DNA of 64,000 nucleotides. It comes from Sclerurus mexicanus. Taxonomy: Eukaryota; Chordata; Aves; Passeriformes; Furnariidae. The DNA is taken from positions 1,795,541-1,859,540 of the forward strand of contig VWZF01003703.1 of assembly GCA_013396755.1 (NCBI GenBank), read 5' to 3'. The position numbers and the translations under genes are program-made. The first letter of the stretch is position 1, and every line of letters starts with the position of its first letter. Below are positions 32,117-45,100 of this stretch, in pieces. The notes under the pieces were generated by a model. The model was not told the origin of the DNA, did not search any database, and was given only the letters and a program-made list of their open reading frames with translations.

Positions 32117-32151
32117 ATGGCGGGCGGGCGAGGGCCGGGGCTGTGCGGCCG
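32117..32151 (+). CDS. C3orf80: C3orf80-like gene, N-terminal fragment (cut by the assembly)
   Basis: ATG with a purine-rich context, then MAGGRGPGLCG and two further bases up to the single N at 32152. After the N the sequence is at the stop codon region of the same gene (GATGAGCCCC matches the end of the 31299-31450 fragment). The interior, including any signal peptide and membrane helix, is missing. Extreme GC content is the likely reason. Confidence 0.45.
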
Positions 32152-32152
32152 N

Positions 32153-33170
32153 GATGAGCCCCCCAAACCTCTGCACACCCCGAGAGAGTCACAACTGAGC
32201 CCCCCAAACCCCTGAGCATCCCCCGGGGCCGGGAGACCCGCGGATGAGCCCCCCAAACCTCGGCACATCCCTCGTGGCCAGGGGAACCACGGCTGAGCCC
32301 CTCACCCCTCTGTGCACCCGCGGAGCCTGGACAGACGGACACAGTGGCTGAGCGGGACCCCGGGGAGACGACGGACACCACCAGGGGACAGACAGCGTCC
32401 TCAGAGTCTCCAGGAGGGATGGGACACGGCGGGACATCGGGAATCCCCGGGAAGGCTCCCACCGGGATGCGCGACAGCATGGCTCTGCAGAAGGGATGTG
32501 CGGGGTTTCGCGGGGATGGCTGGAGCCCACGGAGGGATGCTGGTTCCCACTAGGACAGCCCGCAGGACACCAGGACCCCCCAGAGGGACACATCCCAGTC
32601 CTGGAGGGACTCCCAGGAGGAAGCTGACCTGGGGGCATCACCTCTGGCACAAGGACATCACCTCCAGTACCGTGACACGCTCGCTATGGAACGAGCCGGT
32701 TGCACTTTGGCACAGCACCGCCAGCTCCCCTCGCCTGGGCACCTGCCGTGGGCTCGTGCTCCCTGGAATTTTGGGTGTGCTCAGCTGTGGAAGCAGCAGG
32801 AGGCTGTGCTGCACGGACAGAAGCGGGGTGACCCTCACCCCTCCCACGCCCACGGGTGTCGGCGGGACAGCACAAACATCTCCAGAGCTCGCTCTGGCAC
32901 CTTCTGGCCCCGCGGTTCTGATTGCCCCAGGGCACTCGGGACCCCTCGCGCCCCAAGGGAAGGGCACAGCCCAGCCCAGGGCACACAGAGCTGGGTGCCC
33001 ACACTGCCGCGGCTCCCGCCCACGGTGGAACACTTTCCAGGAACGGGGATGGGCAGAAGCCACCTCCATCCTCACTGCCATCACACCTCAACTCGCTGGG
33101 AGTACCTCAATTACGCCTACATTACTAATTGATCACGGCTCCCTACAGGATTGCCACGAGCTCACCTGAG
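32153..33170 (+). other. Probable 3' UTR and flank of the C3orf80-like gene
   Basis: GC-rich sequence that begins with imperfect copies of GATGAGCCCCCCAAACC (32153-32300). The 285-codon open frame at 32312-33169 has no recognisable motif and starts after the real stop, so I treat it as composition-driven. Confidence 0.45.
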
Positions 33171-33174
33171 CTCT

Positions 33175-36100
33175 TCCAGGAATGGAACTGGTTTGTGTCC
33201 AAAAGCTCCACGAAATGCCTTTTTTCCAGCTCGAAGGAGGATTTGTCAGGAGCTGCAGCCACGAGCCTTTCCTTTCCCTCTTCTGAAGGCATATCTAATT
33301 GCAGAGCAACCCTGAGTGTTTATTTAGGATAGCATTAGAGCAGTACCAGACTGCAGGATCTCAACTACCACAGTTAATTCTTTACATAAAGAAACAAAAT
33401 TCCTGCAGAGCCACAAAAGACAGAAGTAATTAAACACTCAAATTTTTGTCCATCCATTTAATTTGGCATTCATCCCTCTTTCCCTGAAGATACCAGCCCA
33501 TCCTATTTCCCATGAAGTACTCAGTCCCCATCAGAACCATTTACAGCAGAGCAAAGGCACATGAATTAAAATTAACAGCTTGCATTTCAGTATTGAAAAT
33601 TTTATGGCACTGAATTGGATCAATAAAAATTGACTTTGGAAACAGAGATTCATTCGTATGATCAATTCATGAACCCCTTTTTTCTCCCCAACTCCTCCCC
33701 ACACCCTGCGGAGTAAAATGTCATCTTTGGTATAATAAAAAGTAAGAAAGGGAAGTCTCAGAATTTCTAGGTTTAATAAAGAACATATAAAAACAATAAA
33801 AAGTTAAAACCATATATAAACCTCATTAAAAATACAAAACGCAATAAACTGTGTCCCTTATCTCTAGGCGATACAATATTTATATATCTATTTAAATATC
33901 TATATATTTAAACTTCAGAAGTACATTTGTTTTAGAAATTTGTTCCAGTTTTTCTATGATTGGTTATTTATAATTCGGACTATTCTGAAGTGTGTAAGGC
34001 AACAGTGACCAGGGTTTTTCTGCAGGAAATGGTTCTGTGTAAACTGTGAAATCGAATTTTCATGTCAGATGAGTCAAAGCTTCCTCCTGTTCCAGCCCCA
34101 AAGGATAAAATCCCACAGATAAAGATCTCAAAGTCTTATTGTCTGAAATACCAGAAAACAAAAAACATTTTAAATTTTTCCTCTCTACTATTAAAAAATA
34201 TGAATAGGCTTTTAACACTCACCTGAGCTTTTACTCCTGCCTTATTTAAAGAGATCTTTTTCCATCTCCTTTCTTATAACCAGAGAGAATTTACTGTGAT
34301 CAAGGTAAAAATCAAGTGTATGAGCTCAACTGGCAAAATTGGGGTTGTATTTGGTAACTGATCCATCACAACAGCACCTAAAAATGGAATTTCAACCATG
34401 TTAATCTCTGCTTCTTACACTGGTTTATGATGGTTTAAATCAGGCTTAAATATTCAAATATCTAAGGAATTATCTCTTTCTAAGAGAGATTAAATCACTG
34501 AAGAATCCCTATTTTTGCACCGGGCAATAATGTAGCTAGACCATACCTGAAACATCTGTATCCTTCTGCTGTTTCCCTTTATTTTGAAAATGACCCAAAC
34601 CAGCTACAAATGCAACGCAGAACTTCAGAACCAGCCCCAAATTACCCTGGCCTGGATGGACGGCCCTTTCCTTGGAATTACAATATATACCATCCCTGCC
34701 ACAATCCCAGACAAGCCACGGAAGGAGGTTTCCTCCTGAAAATATTCTGAAATTTAGATTTCATACCCAGGGTTGGTACTGTACCAGGTTCCTGCATTTA
34801 GACCCGGTGAAAATAAAGAAGAACAAAATATTTGTTTGGCTTTAATATTTACCACAAAGGTGCTCAGCACTGGATGTGTGTGATAAAATATTGATCTGAT
34901 TAGTGATAAATACTTCAGGGTGCTTTGGCCTGGGAACTGAACAACCTCTCCCACCACCTCCAAACACAATTAAAAGCAGCCAAAATGTGGATTTATTTAG
35001 CAGTGAAGATCACCTCCTGCAGCAGCTGTCAGAGACATTAAACCTCCACCCTCTGTATGGTTTTATTAAGAAATTTATAAACTATGCACAAAAGGGGCAT
35101 CTAATGATTTACAAACCAAAGAAATTTGTCCTATGTACAGATATTCTGATGGGAACATTTGAAAAATACATATTATATACAATGTCAATGATGAACAACC
35201 TGCTCACGTACTTAGAACACAAAGGGTTTCTGCAAAGAACATCTCACATATGCAGCCACTTCTACATGTAAAATAAAGAAAAATGTATCTTGATGAAATA
35301 ACACAAGTGTAAAAACAGTATTTGCAAATAAAGTGCTCTGGGCAGAAAACACCTATGAAATGTATCTTATTTTAAAGATTGTTGTCATTTATATGCGTCA
35401 GGTGCCACAAAACCAACCAGTGCTGTTTGTTACCTCAAACAACCCTAAAAACACATTCCAAAGTATTTTAAACAGTTTATATTCTCTCAGAAAATACCCT
35501 TTACTGGTAAATAGTCTGCTCAGTGACAAACCTGAGTTGCTGAAGTGATCTGAAATAATCTGATAAAAGAACCTGCTGGTCCATATGTACTGACAGAAAG
35601 AGGGATTACCACAACTCTGAGTGAAATGTTCTGTACTTTATAGGCTCAAGCTCCTCTTTAACATTTTCAGTACTTACAGTTTGCTAAATTTGGTTTAGGA
35701 CAATTTAAACAAGTCTTTGGAGAGGTCCCTGAGGCTGCAAAGGTAACCAGACTTCTCAACTAGGTGCTTAAACAGAGAAATTGGTACTTAATATGAGGCA
35801 ACCAAGGTTAAGTCATTTTAATGGCAATGAATTGAACAGCCACTAACAGAGAGCCAGTGAGTTTCCCTTTTTTCTCAGACATTATGGACTGGAGTGGAGC
35901 TCCTCACTGGAGCCAGGGCAGCAGAACATAAACCCAGCTCAAAAGGAGAGCAAACAAATAATTCTGTGTGTCACCCAACAATTGACATCTACACAAATTC
36001 TCGCTCCTGTTGCCCATAAAACTTTGTTGTGGCTCTTTCTGGGTGTTTCTCCAAACATGGCAGCACAAAACATTCCAGAGGAGTCGTTCAGGTGCCCCAA
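33175..36100. other. Spacer and probable IFT80 3' UTR
   Basis: AT-rich sequence with no supported exon. On the minus strand AATAAA occurs at 35062-35067 and 34992-34997, about 1.0-1.1 kb past the IFT80 stop, and could be its poly(A) signals. The low-complexity block 33730-33920 is AT-rich. Confidence 0.4.
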
Positions 36101-36107
36101 GTGCCAG

Positions 36108-39100
36108 TTACTGCTGTACAGTGACACTGGTTCTCCAGGCAGGACCGCCTGCTGCTCGGTCTCTCTCTTTAGCCATTTCCATCTCGATTTTGGCTTTGAT
36201 TTTTTTCCAGTCCACTTCCAGCTGCAGGGACAGAATTGCAAATACACAGAGGTCAGTCAGAGAGAGTTCAGACATATTTATTCACTAGCAGAACAATTTG
36301 AAGATACAATTACAAAGTGATGAGTATTTAACTTCTGCTCATGGAAGATATGAAGGCACAGTTGAATTCTAGCGGAGCTTCCACCTCTGAAATAAACCAA
36401 CTTGGTCTATTTTAACAAAAGCACCATATCTAATTGTGTCTGGCAGTAAACTATTAAAACACAAAAATAACCTGCTTCTAGTTTCCATGTCATGACATCA
36501 GTGTCCTGTTCCTGAGAATTTATCAATAATAAATAAGGGATGTCTCCTCTGAGTAAGCTCAGAGCACATTACACTAGTTTTATCTGCTACAACAGAAACC
36601 AGATTTCTGCTTGAAATTTGCCTTCTGCATCAATAAGTGTTTCAGCTTTACCTTGGCATTTCTCCAGCTGCAGAGAATTGGCATTTTCTGCCTGTATTGT
36701 GTGTCAGTGAAACTTCAGCCCATCGATACAGCACAATATCCACGGGACAAACGGGGGGTACAACAGTTGTCTTGCTTTCCAAAAATGCTTGATGTGAAAA
36801 AAAATGGATTATGGTGCATTTGATCACCGTAAAAACATGTCCAAAGACTGGGCAAAAATGTAATTGCGCAGTTCAGTTTCACTGCTGGAGAACCAACACT
36901 GTCAAAGCTGGGATGGGAAAAGAATTTCAAGTGCTGCACAGGGAATTTCTGGAGTAGCTGTTCCTCTGCTAACTAAGGCAGGGAATAACAAGGAAGGTTC
37001 TCTGTGAGGGAAGAGGGAACTGCAATCCCCACGTTCTCAGGTGAAAAGGGTAATACCCCAGTTCAGGATGCATCTACTAGGTCCAGGGTTCTCAGGATAT
37101 AATCAGGTATTAAGAACCTGATATGTAAAATACACAAAAAACAACTCAGCACATTGTTTAAATCAGTATCGAGAAGAAAAGAAGCTCCTTATTTAAGTCT
37201 GAAGGAGTGTTAGGTGGCAGGAGGGAAACTGAAACCCTTTTTTTACCCCTGACAAAGAACAGCAGCACAAACTCTTGCTGCTCTCTTAAACGCTCTGGTG
37301 ATTTCCTTCTGATTTTGCTTTATGAGTCTTGCAAGGAATATTTAGTTACAGCTTAAAATCCACTACATTGAACAGGTTCCCTCCTACCCTCAGATCCAGC
37401 AGAGAAGACCCCCAGCACACGGATGCGAAAACTTCAGAAATCTGCAGTCTGAGACCCAAGTTGCAAGACCGTGTGTGAGGTGCAACACCACTCTGCTCAC
37501 ACCTTGTTCAGCAATCCTTCCAGAACCTACAGCTTTTAGTACCATCTAAAATGTGCCTTTCAGAAGCCTCAGGGGATTAACGTGGTTTTTGCTCCATCAT
37601 GGATTTAAAGTGGATAGAACACACACTTTTCACACAGCAGCTGGAAGTGCAGCAGGATGAGAGTGCTGGGCATCTGTGCTGTTGCTTTCCTGCATTTTCC
37701 AGGTGAAGTATCGCAGGATGGTTCACCGGGGGCCGGAGATCTGCAGCCTTTTGGCCAGGGAAGCAAACATCCCTGGAAGTGCTAAAAGCTAATGACTGCC
37801 ATTAGAAATGCAGCTCTACTAAAGCGGGGTGGGCAGTGCCCCATTAAAGGATCCCAGCAAACTGCTTGGGTGTGTTTCCTGATCCATCAGCTACAGGGGA
37901 TGAAACTCCATAAAAAGGTTTCTTTTCCTAATGTCACCCTCAGGAACAAGGAGGGGAAAAGCAGGAAGGGCATGAGGGTGCACACATGGCGCCTTTAGTA
38001 AGGGAAGTGTGTGGAAATACTCCAGGGATATCCAAGATACTTCCAGCTTATGAACTTTAAGCCTGTCTTTAGGATCTGTTAAATACCAATACTGGAAAAC
38101 ACTAATAAATTGGAGTGACCTACTGATAATAGCGAGGGTTTCCAAGGGTTTGGTGACAATGTATATTTATAGTTCACTTAATAAATACCCAGATACTTTC
38201 TAAGTTTGTTATTGTTGGTAGCCATAAAATGACATAAAAATGTTGAAGGCACTTAAGAGAGACACATTCAGCCACAGTGAGGTCCAGCTCCCTGTTTACA
38301 GAAAACAACTGTGCTTTCACTTGTATAATCTTTGCCAGATATCAAATATATACATTCTGTATCTGTGCCTTTGAATAAAACACGTGCCCAGCCCTTACTG
38401 GCCAAGCAGCCACACACCAAACCGTGAACTTGCACTCTGATGCAAAAACTTCAGATTTATGTTCACATTTGAACCACAGAAGGAAAACAGAAAAAGCAAA
38501 CCCCCCCTGCCCCCAAACTGGCCACAAAAATCAGGCTGCAGGAATAATCCCGAGGAACACTTACACCTTCTGCATACTGCAGAAACCTCTTGTTGGTTTC
38601 TTTTTTACCAAAATCCTCCAAGAACTTCTGTCTGTAAGCCAGCACTGTGTCAACATGTGTCTTGTGCTTCACTGCAAGGTCCAGGGCCCTGGGATGCAGC
38701 AGAAACGGGGTCGTCAGGCTGCAGAAATGCTCTGGCACCACTCCACTCGCTGGGCTTGGAAAAGGGCACGCTGGGGGCTGCAGGCTCCGAGCCCTCATCC
38801 CAGTGCCAAGCAGTTCCACAGCAGCAGCACTCACACAAGGTTGGAACTGCCTACTTGATGTAAAATACCCAGCCATTACTTTTGGTGACAACCTCACCAC
38901 ATCAGGCGGCTTTCTATTTCAGGGAATTACAGAATATTTCAGAGTTTAGCCCTCTCAATATAAAGGGGTAAAAGTAATAATGTTTAGTAACTTCTTTACA
39001 GTCAGGAATAGCTTCTGAACAGTCATAAAGCACATTTATGGCAGGTGCTGTGTAGTATTTACAAACAGGTGGGAAAGATTAGTCACTGGATTAATATAAG

Positions 39101-42100
39101 TCATTACTCTCCCATCTGTTTTGTTCTCAAAGGCTTGAGGAACACTTAGGCTTGATATACAGAGTTTTTAGATGATACATAAAAAACAGAATATCCTTTT
39201 CCTAACTGCCAGCCTAAACCTGCCCTGACACAGCTTCATACCAGGCAACCAAATAAGAGACTCAAGTATGTGGGGGAAAAACAACCTTTAGCCCCCAGTG
39301 ATATGAATACAGCAGAGAAATCAGTAGTAAATGGCCTCAGAAGATCATGTCAGAAAACGTGGGGTTTTGTTTAAAGGAGAAATTCCTACTTTGTTTTCTC
39401 AGGCCTAATTCATACTTTATCCACCTACACCGTGCTGGGAGCCTGAATAGCCACAGCTCTATTTTTAGCAACAAGACATTTCAAAACTGCCCTAATTCCT
39501 TCAGGGTCACATCCAGTTTGGGGCATCACTGAGGACTTTACTCCGTTAACACTAATGAAACAGCAAAATGTTATTTGAAAATCCTTCCAAGTATGTTTTG
39601 GGCTGTTATCACAGGATTTCTAAATACGGCACAAAAATGTTCCTTTTTCTGGTTGTTGTCAGGATATGATTTTTGCTTCACCTTTTTACCGACCTCAGTG
39701 ATTCGAGACAGAGAATCACTCAGCTAAGTATTAGTCAGCAATAAAACAACTGATGTAAATAATCAGGAAAAGTGCTCAGAAACCCATTTGGCCTGAAGAA
39801 ATCCTACCTGTCCCAGTTGTACAGATTAATGTTGACTTGAATGGCTTGATAAATGAGGCCGGTTTGCAGCAGCAGAGTCTCAGCCTCCTGGGTGTTCCCA
39901 CTGAACAGCAGCATGTGAGCCATCCTCGACTCTTTGGATGGAAGATCCTTGATGGAATTGATGTACTGAACCTTGTCAATCTGGCAGGGGCAAGCACAGC
40001 AGTTTAAGGAGGGAAATCATTAACAAAATGAGCTCTGCAGTGGTTTAAGTGGGAGTTCAGCCCCACCTCCTCACCTCCCCAATGGCTGCGTAGGCGATTT
40101 CGGCTGTGGCCATGTCTTTGTTGGCCACTGCCATGGCAGCCAGGCAGGCCCACAGGGTCTGATCCTGCAAGGAAAGAAAAACACAGCTCCTCAAACTTCC
40201 AGTATTTATTATCCTGCTCAAAATGACTCCCCAAAGGAAGTACACAAGTCCTGAAAATAACCTAACAATGCATTTCTCATTAGGCATTTTCTGAGTCTCT
40301 TAATTATTTCTCAGAACTAGGAATTAGAAAAACTTACTGGTAATAATACTACCCTTTTTTTTTTTTTAAGTTTTCATTACTTTTGTTGCTTGGTTGTGAC
40401 TGGTTTGGGGTTTTTTTAACACAACCTTAAGGAAACCCCATGAGCATAATATTTAGGAATATCCTAAAGGAGATTTTGGTACCTTTCCAAATGACAACAT
40501 TATGACAAAGACACTCTGCTAAAACATCCTGCTAACACAGTTTAGGCTACCACAGCTGAAAACTCTAGTTCAGACAAGGAAAATGTGGTTTTTGACCTGT
40601 TAGTCCACATGGAATTAAGGGGGTTTTAGTATTTTGGTTGAAAATGTTCAGTAACAAATTTGCAAACGCTTTGCGCCGCGAGTGGGTTTAAATCAGAATA
40701 AAGAGCTACACTGAGAATGCTCCAGACATTCCCATGTATCCCAACTGACCTCTTCAGAGCTCAGAAGGACTTTCAACTCTCTACCGGGGTTGCCCAAATC
40801 AAAATAATCTAATTTGGATGTTTCAAACCAGATGATGTGAAGACTCTTCACACTGAAGATGAAGCCTCTGTTCCAGTTAACTGTAATGAACCCAAGTCAT
40901 GTGGATGTGCATTGATTTTATATTGCAGCTACAAAAGTACTCGAAATACACATTTAAGGTCACGATGAAAACTCTTTTCTAGGAGTAAATGGGATAAAGG
41001 AACTAGAGTTTGGAGGGATTTTGTTCTGCTTTAAAGACTACCAGACTCACCTCATCTGTTGCTGTTGCCTAAATATATACAAAAGCAAGCAATGGAAAAG
41101 AAAACAAAAAAACAAGTGAAATAAAGTATGAAAAATAATAGGTAACTGTGGAGTTGCAGGTCACTCGTATTTGGTTTTATTAAGGCCCAGTCCTGAAAAG
41201 TTAAGCTTATAACTTCTGTGAATACCTGTGTTCAATCCAGCTAGTATGACTGAAAATGAGAATTATTCCTTACAATGAAAATGGTGAAATCAGGTAATTA
41301 CGAAAACCACGGAATTTTCCACGCGCAGCCCAAACCAATTCAGCTACAGAGCAGAAGAATGGGAATGATGCAACATGTGACCTGCAGATGCTAGAGGAAT
41401 AAAGCAGCATTACAGGAATCCTTCAAACCAGAAATATCACATGGAATGGCACCGGGATATGGGCAGGAATTAGCCCTTACCTTGACAAAGCGACACAGTC
41501 TGACGGCATTTTCCCACCTGGAGCTCCTGACATAGTCATGGAGAATGCTGGGGTAGGGAGACACGTTCAGGTGCACAAGGGACCCATCTGCTCTCCTGAT
41601 GGTTATCTGGTTTCCCACAAAACACACAATCTGGGGATTCTTGCTGAATTCACTGCAGAGAAAGAAAGGGAAGTTAATATTCACTTCTTTCTGCAGACAA
41701 GAACAGAAGAGAAATTACCATTGATTTAAAATCTGTTTTTAATTTCCAACACATAGGTTAAACAATCTTTTTTGTGTTTGGTTTTTTACAAACAACTAAG
41801 GCAAGGTTTCATGATAGAATTAAAGCTTTGCTGCTCTACTTTCAAACTGCACATCATCATTTCAACTCCAAACTTTATGACTGAATTAAACCCCCCCATC
41901 TTCCTCATCTCCTAATGGAGAAACATTAACATGAGAAGAGTTCTAAAAGTTGCAACCCTGGCTTCTGCTCCAGCTGAGCACACGTTGTTGAGGACTGAGT
42001 AAAATAGTTAAAATACATCCTTTTTCACCTCAATGTGGTGTGTTACCTTGCATCTTTTTCACAGAGGGTTTTTGGCAGCAGATCTTTGTCCACGTAGACC

Positions 42101-45100
42101 GTGTTGGGGTAGTACCAGACTGTGAAACGGGTATCCTGGATCCCACAGAGGATGTTGGAAGTGTCATTCCACGCCAAACTTTGGACCATTGTCCCTTCAT
42201 TTCAAGGCAATAACAGGCATTTCCATGAGAAACATCAAAGCAAAGGCACACTTCTCAAACTCGAGTAAAAGGGTCATGATCCACCATTTCTAGTTGCTTT
42301 CAGAAGGGCTGGTTTTAACCCCCAAGGTGCAATATCTTAACAGGTTTCACATGTCACTGGTAGAAGAATTATCACAATTTAGATAAAAGGTACTAAAATT
42401 GTTTCTGCCTCTCTCCTATGAAAGCCAAAGGACTGTTTCTAATGGTTTTCTCAAGTTCAATTTCGCTATTAATTACAAAGCCAATGTTGTCTCTTGCACT
42501 GGATCAAAATCTCTTTCCCTCCCAGCACGTACCTAAACATTAATTTGAATTTTTCTTACCTATTTTGACAATCTTCTGCTCTTTCCCAAACCTTTTCACT
42601 GAAGTAATGTAGAGATCTCTGTTCTTATCAATAAAAGCTATTTTTCTCTCACTTGTAAGTCCTTTCTGGTCCAAAGCAATCTCCACAATTTCAGTCTGAA
42701 AAGGAAAAAGAGAATTTCTGAGTTTTATTTTGGACATTCCTGTCACAGAAGGTCCATGGCATTCAACCAAATGACTGTTTTCTTGAAAACAAGGCACAGG
42801 ACTCTGGATAAACTGGGTTGTGGAGACACTTGGTGTGTGACTTCCCTATTGAGTGAAGCATTTCATGGCAGGGGGTTGGATTTAGATGGTTTTTAAGGTC
42901 CCTTCCAACCCAAACCATTCTGTGATTCATGATTTTATAAACTGAATTTCACAAAGATTAAACCAAAGCTGCAGTCCTGCTTTGTTACACAGCAGAAGAG
43001 TGAGGACAAGAGTCAGCTAAAGCTGAAAAGCTCCTTCCCATGAAGATTTTAAAACCTTTAATAGTCCCATTATTGAGGGAAGCCGCTATTGATTCTAAAT
43101 TTGTAAGTATAATAAAAAAGAGACATTATATCCTCCACTTCACCTTGTGGGTCAGAGGCTTTCCATCTCCCAGTGGCTTTCCAGACAAAGCTTCAAATAT
43201 GTAGATAACTGAAGAAAAAAAATGCAGTTTATTAGTTAAAAGCAACAGAAATGACAGCAAGTTGTGATGCAAGTTCATAAATTCATGTTCTCAGTATCAG
43301 GTTGACTCAACCTCAACGCACAGCTTTGATGAATATGAACTGTCAGGAAGTGACACCACTGACTGCTTAAAGGATTGAATATCACATACATGCAAAGATG
43401 TCCTTAGAGCTCTTGGGTAAAACCTACTTCAGAACATTGATTATTGTGTTCATAATGTACTTGAGTTGGAATTCTTAAGCGTTATTTTCTTCCAGCTCCT
43501 GATGCTACAGTTAGGATTAATTAATATGACATATCAATAACTGGCTTCCTCAAAAAATACCTGGTTTATCCAGGTATTTCAGATTTCACTTGATATTGGA
43601 ATTTTCCTTGATGCTTGATTTTTGTATATATAATTCTTGCACCTTCACCACTTGTTCCGCTGTCTCCGCCTCACCCGTAACAAAAGAACCCTCCAAAAAC
43701 CCCCACCTACATCAGCTGGTTTTTTGGGGTATCCAGTGAAAACTCCAATTTGCAACGTGCCCAAAAATCAAGTTTCTCTCTTTCTTTCCCCCTCTCTCTA
43801 CACAAACACACATCCACGAGCTCAAAGCCTCTTTACATGTATTTTTCTGAACACACACACGGATTCTGATGTGGGGAGAGCATCAAAGCAACGTTTGCAG
43901 GAGGAGCTGTAACAAGGCACATGGTTTTACAGGCAGAATTCAAAAAACACCCCCAAACTGTAAGAGCAGGTGTTCAAACCCATCAGAGGAGGGAAAAAAG
44001 GGCTGAATACACAAAAAGAAAACTTGTTGTTCCCGAGAAGGGCTTTTTCTCTCACTTTTAGGCATGAAATTTGTGTTGATCCACCCAAGCACGTCGATTT
44101 GACAGCCACCAGAGCAGCTGGAGGAAGTGAGATTAAGGGAGTCGTAAAAACCCCACTGTGCCTAATTCACAAGTAAAACTGGTAGAATTCTCATTAATCT
44201 CCAATTGAGGGATTTCACCAATAAGTTTGGGGTTACTTTGGGGTCTGGAAAACTCCACATCGTTTTTTCAATCATTTAAACCCTAACATATGCCTTGTTT
44301 TTTAAGCATAAACTGAAAACATTCAAAAAGGCCACTGTCTCCCTTTGAACACCCAGAGAACTATGTGTCTTTTAACAGATGTGTTTTATTATCAGGGAAT
44401 ATCACTGAAATACATTTTTGCTGGTTCAAATCCATTTTAATTATCACACAGGTATTTTAGGTACCTTTAATGTCTTGGTGCTGAAGTGAACTGCCTTCAA
44501 AATGAAACACCCATTACAGTTTTAGTCCTGTTCTTGAAAATCATTATTCAGAACCAAACTGTTTTTTCTCACATAAAAGATAAGGATGCACAAGAAAAAA
44601 AAATACACAGAAGTTGTACAGGGTAACAAAGATGTGAGGGAAATATCACCTAATTTTTCTTTTTTTTTGGGGAGGGATATTTTGAGGTGTAAAGTCCCAG
44701 TGCCTTGGGTTTGTCAGGAATAAAAGGGTCTCCCTGCAGCAGACACTTAAATTATTGCCAAGGCAAACTTACATTTTTGCACCAAGAGACAGAACAAAGG
44801 AAAAGACTTGACAAAAAAGATGTTCCTGTATCACTCATTGATGCAAAAATCACCCTGAAACTCCTCTGGCCTTGTTGTGTTTCAGAATTACAGAGCTTTG
44901 GATGCCAAAACACAACATTTCAGAGCATCAGAATCTTTCAGGACTCAGCGCTGAGACAGAACATCCCAGCAGCTGGATGCAAAACATTTTTATATATAAA
45001 GTGAAAGAGAGAAATCTATAAGGACACAAATACAAGACAAAGACACAAATCTATAAAAACTAAAGCAGAGGACATCTGAGAACTGAAATGAATCCCAGCT

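Noticed and set aside
32312..33169. 285-codon + frame downstream of the C3orf80-like gene
   Set aside because: It lies after the stop of the gene, shows no domain, and competes with several overlapping frames in GC-rich DNA.
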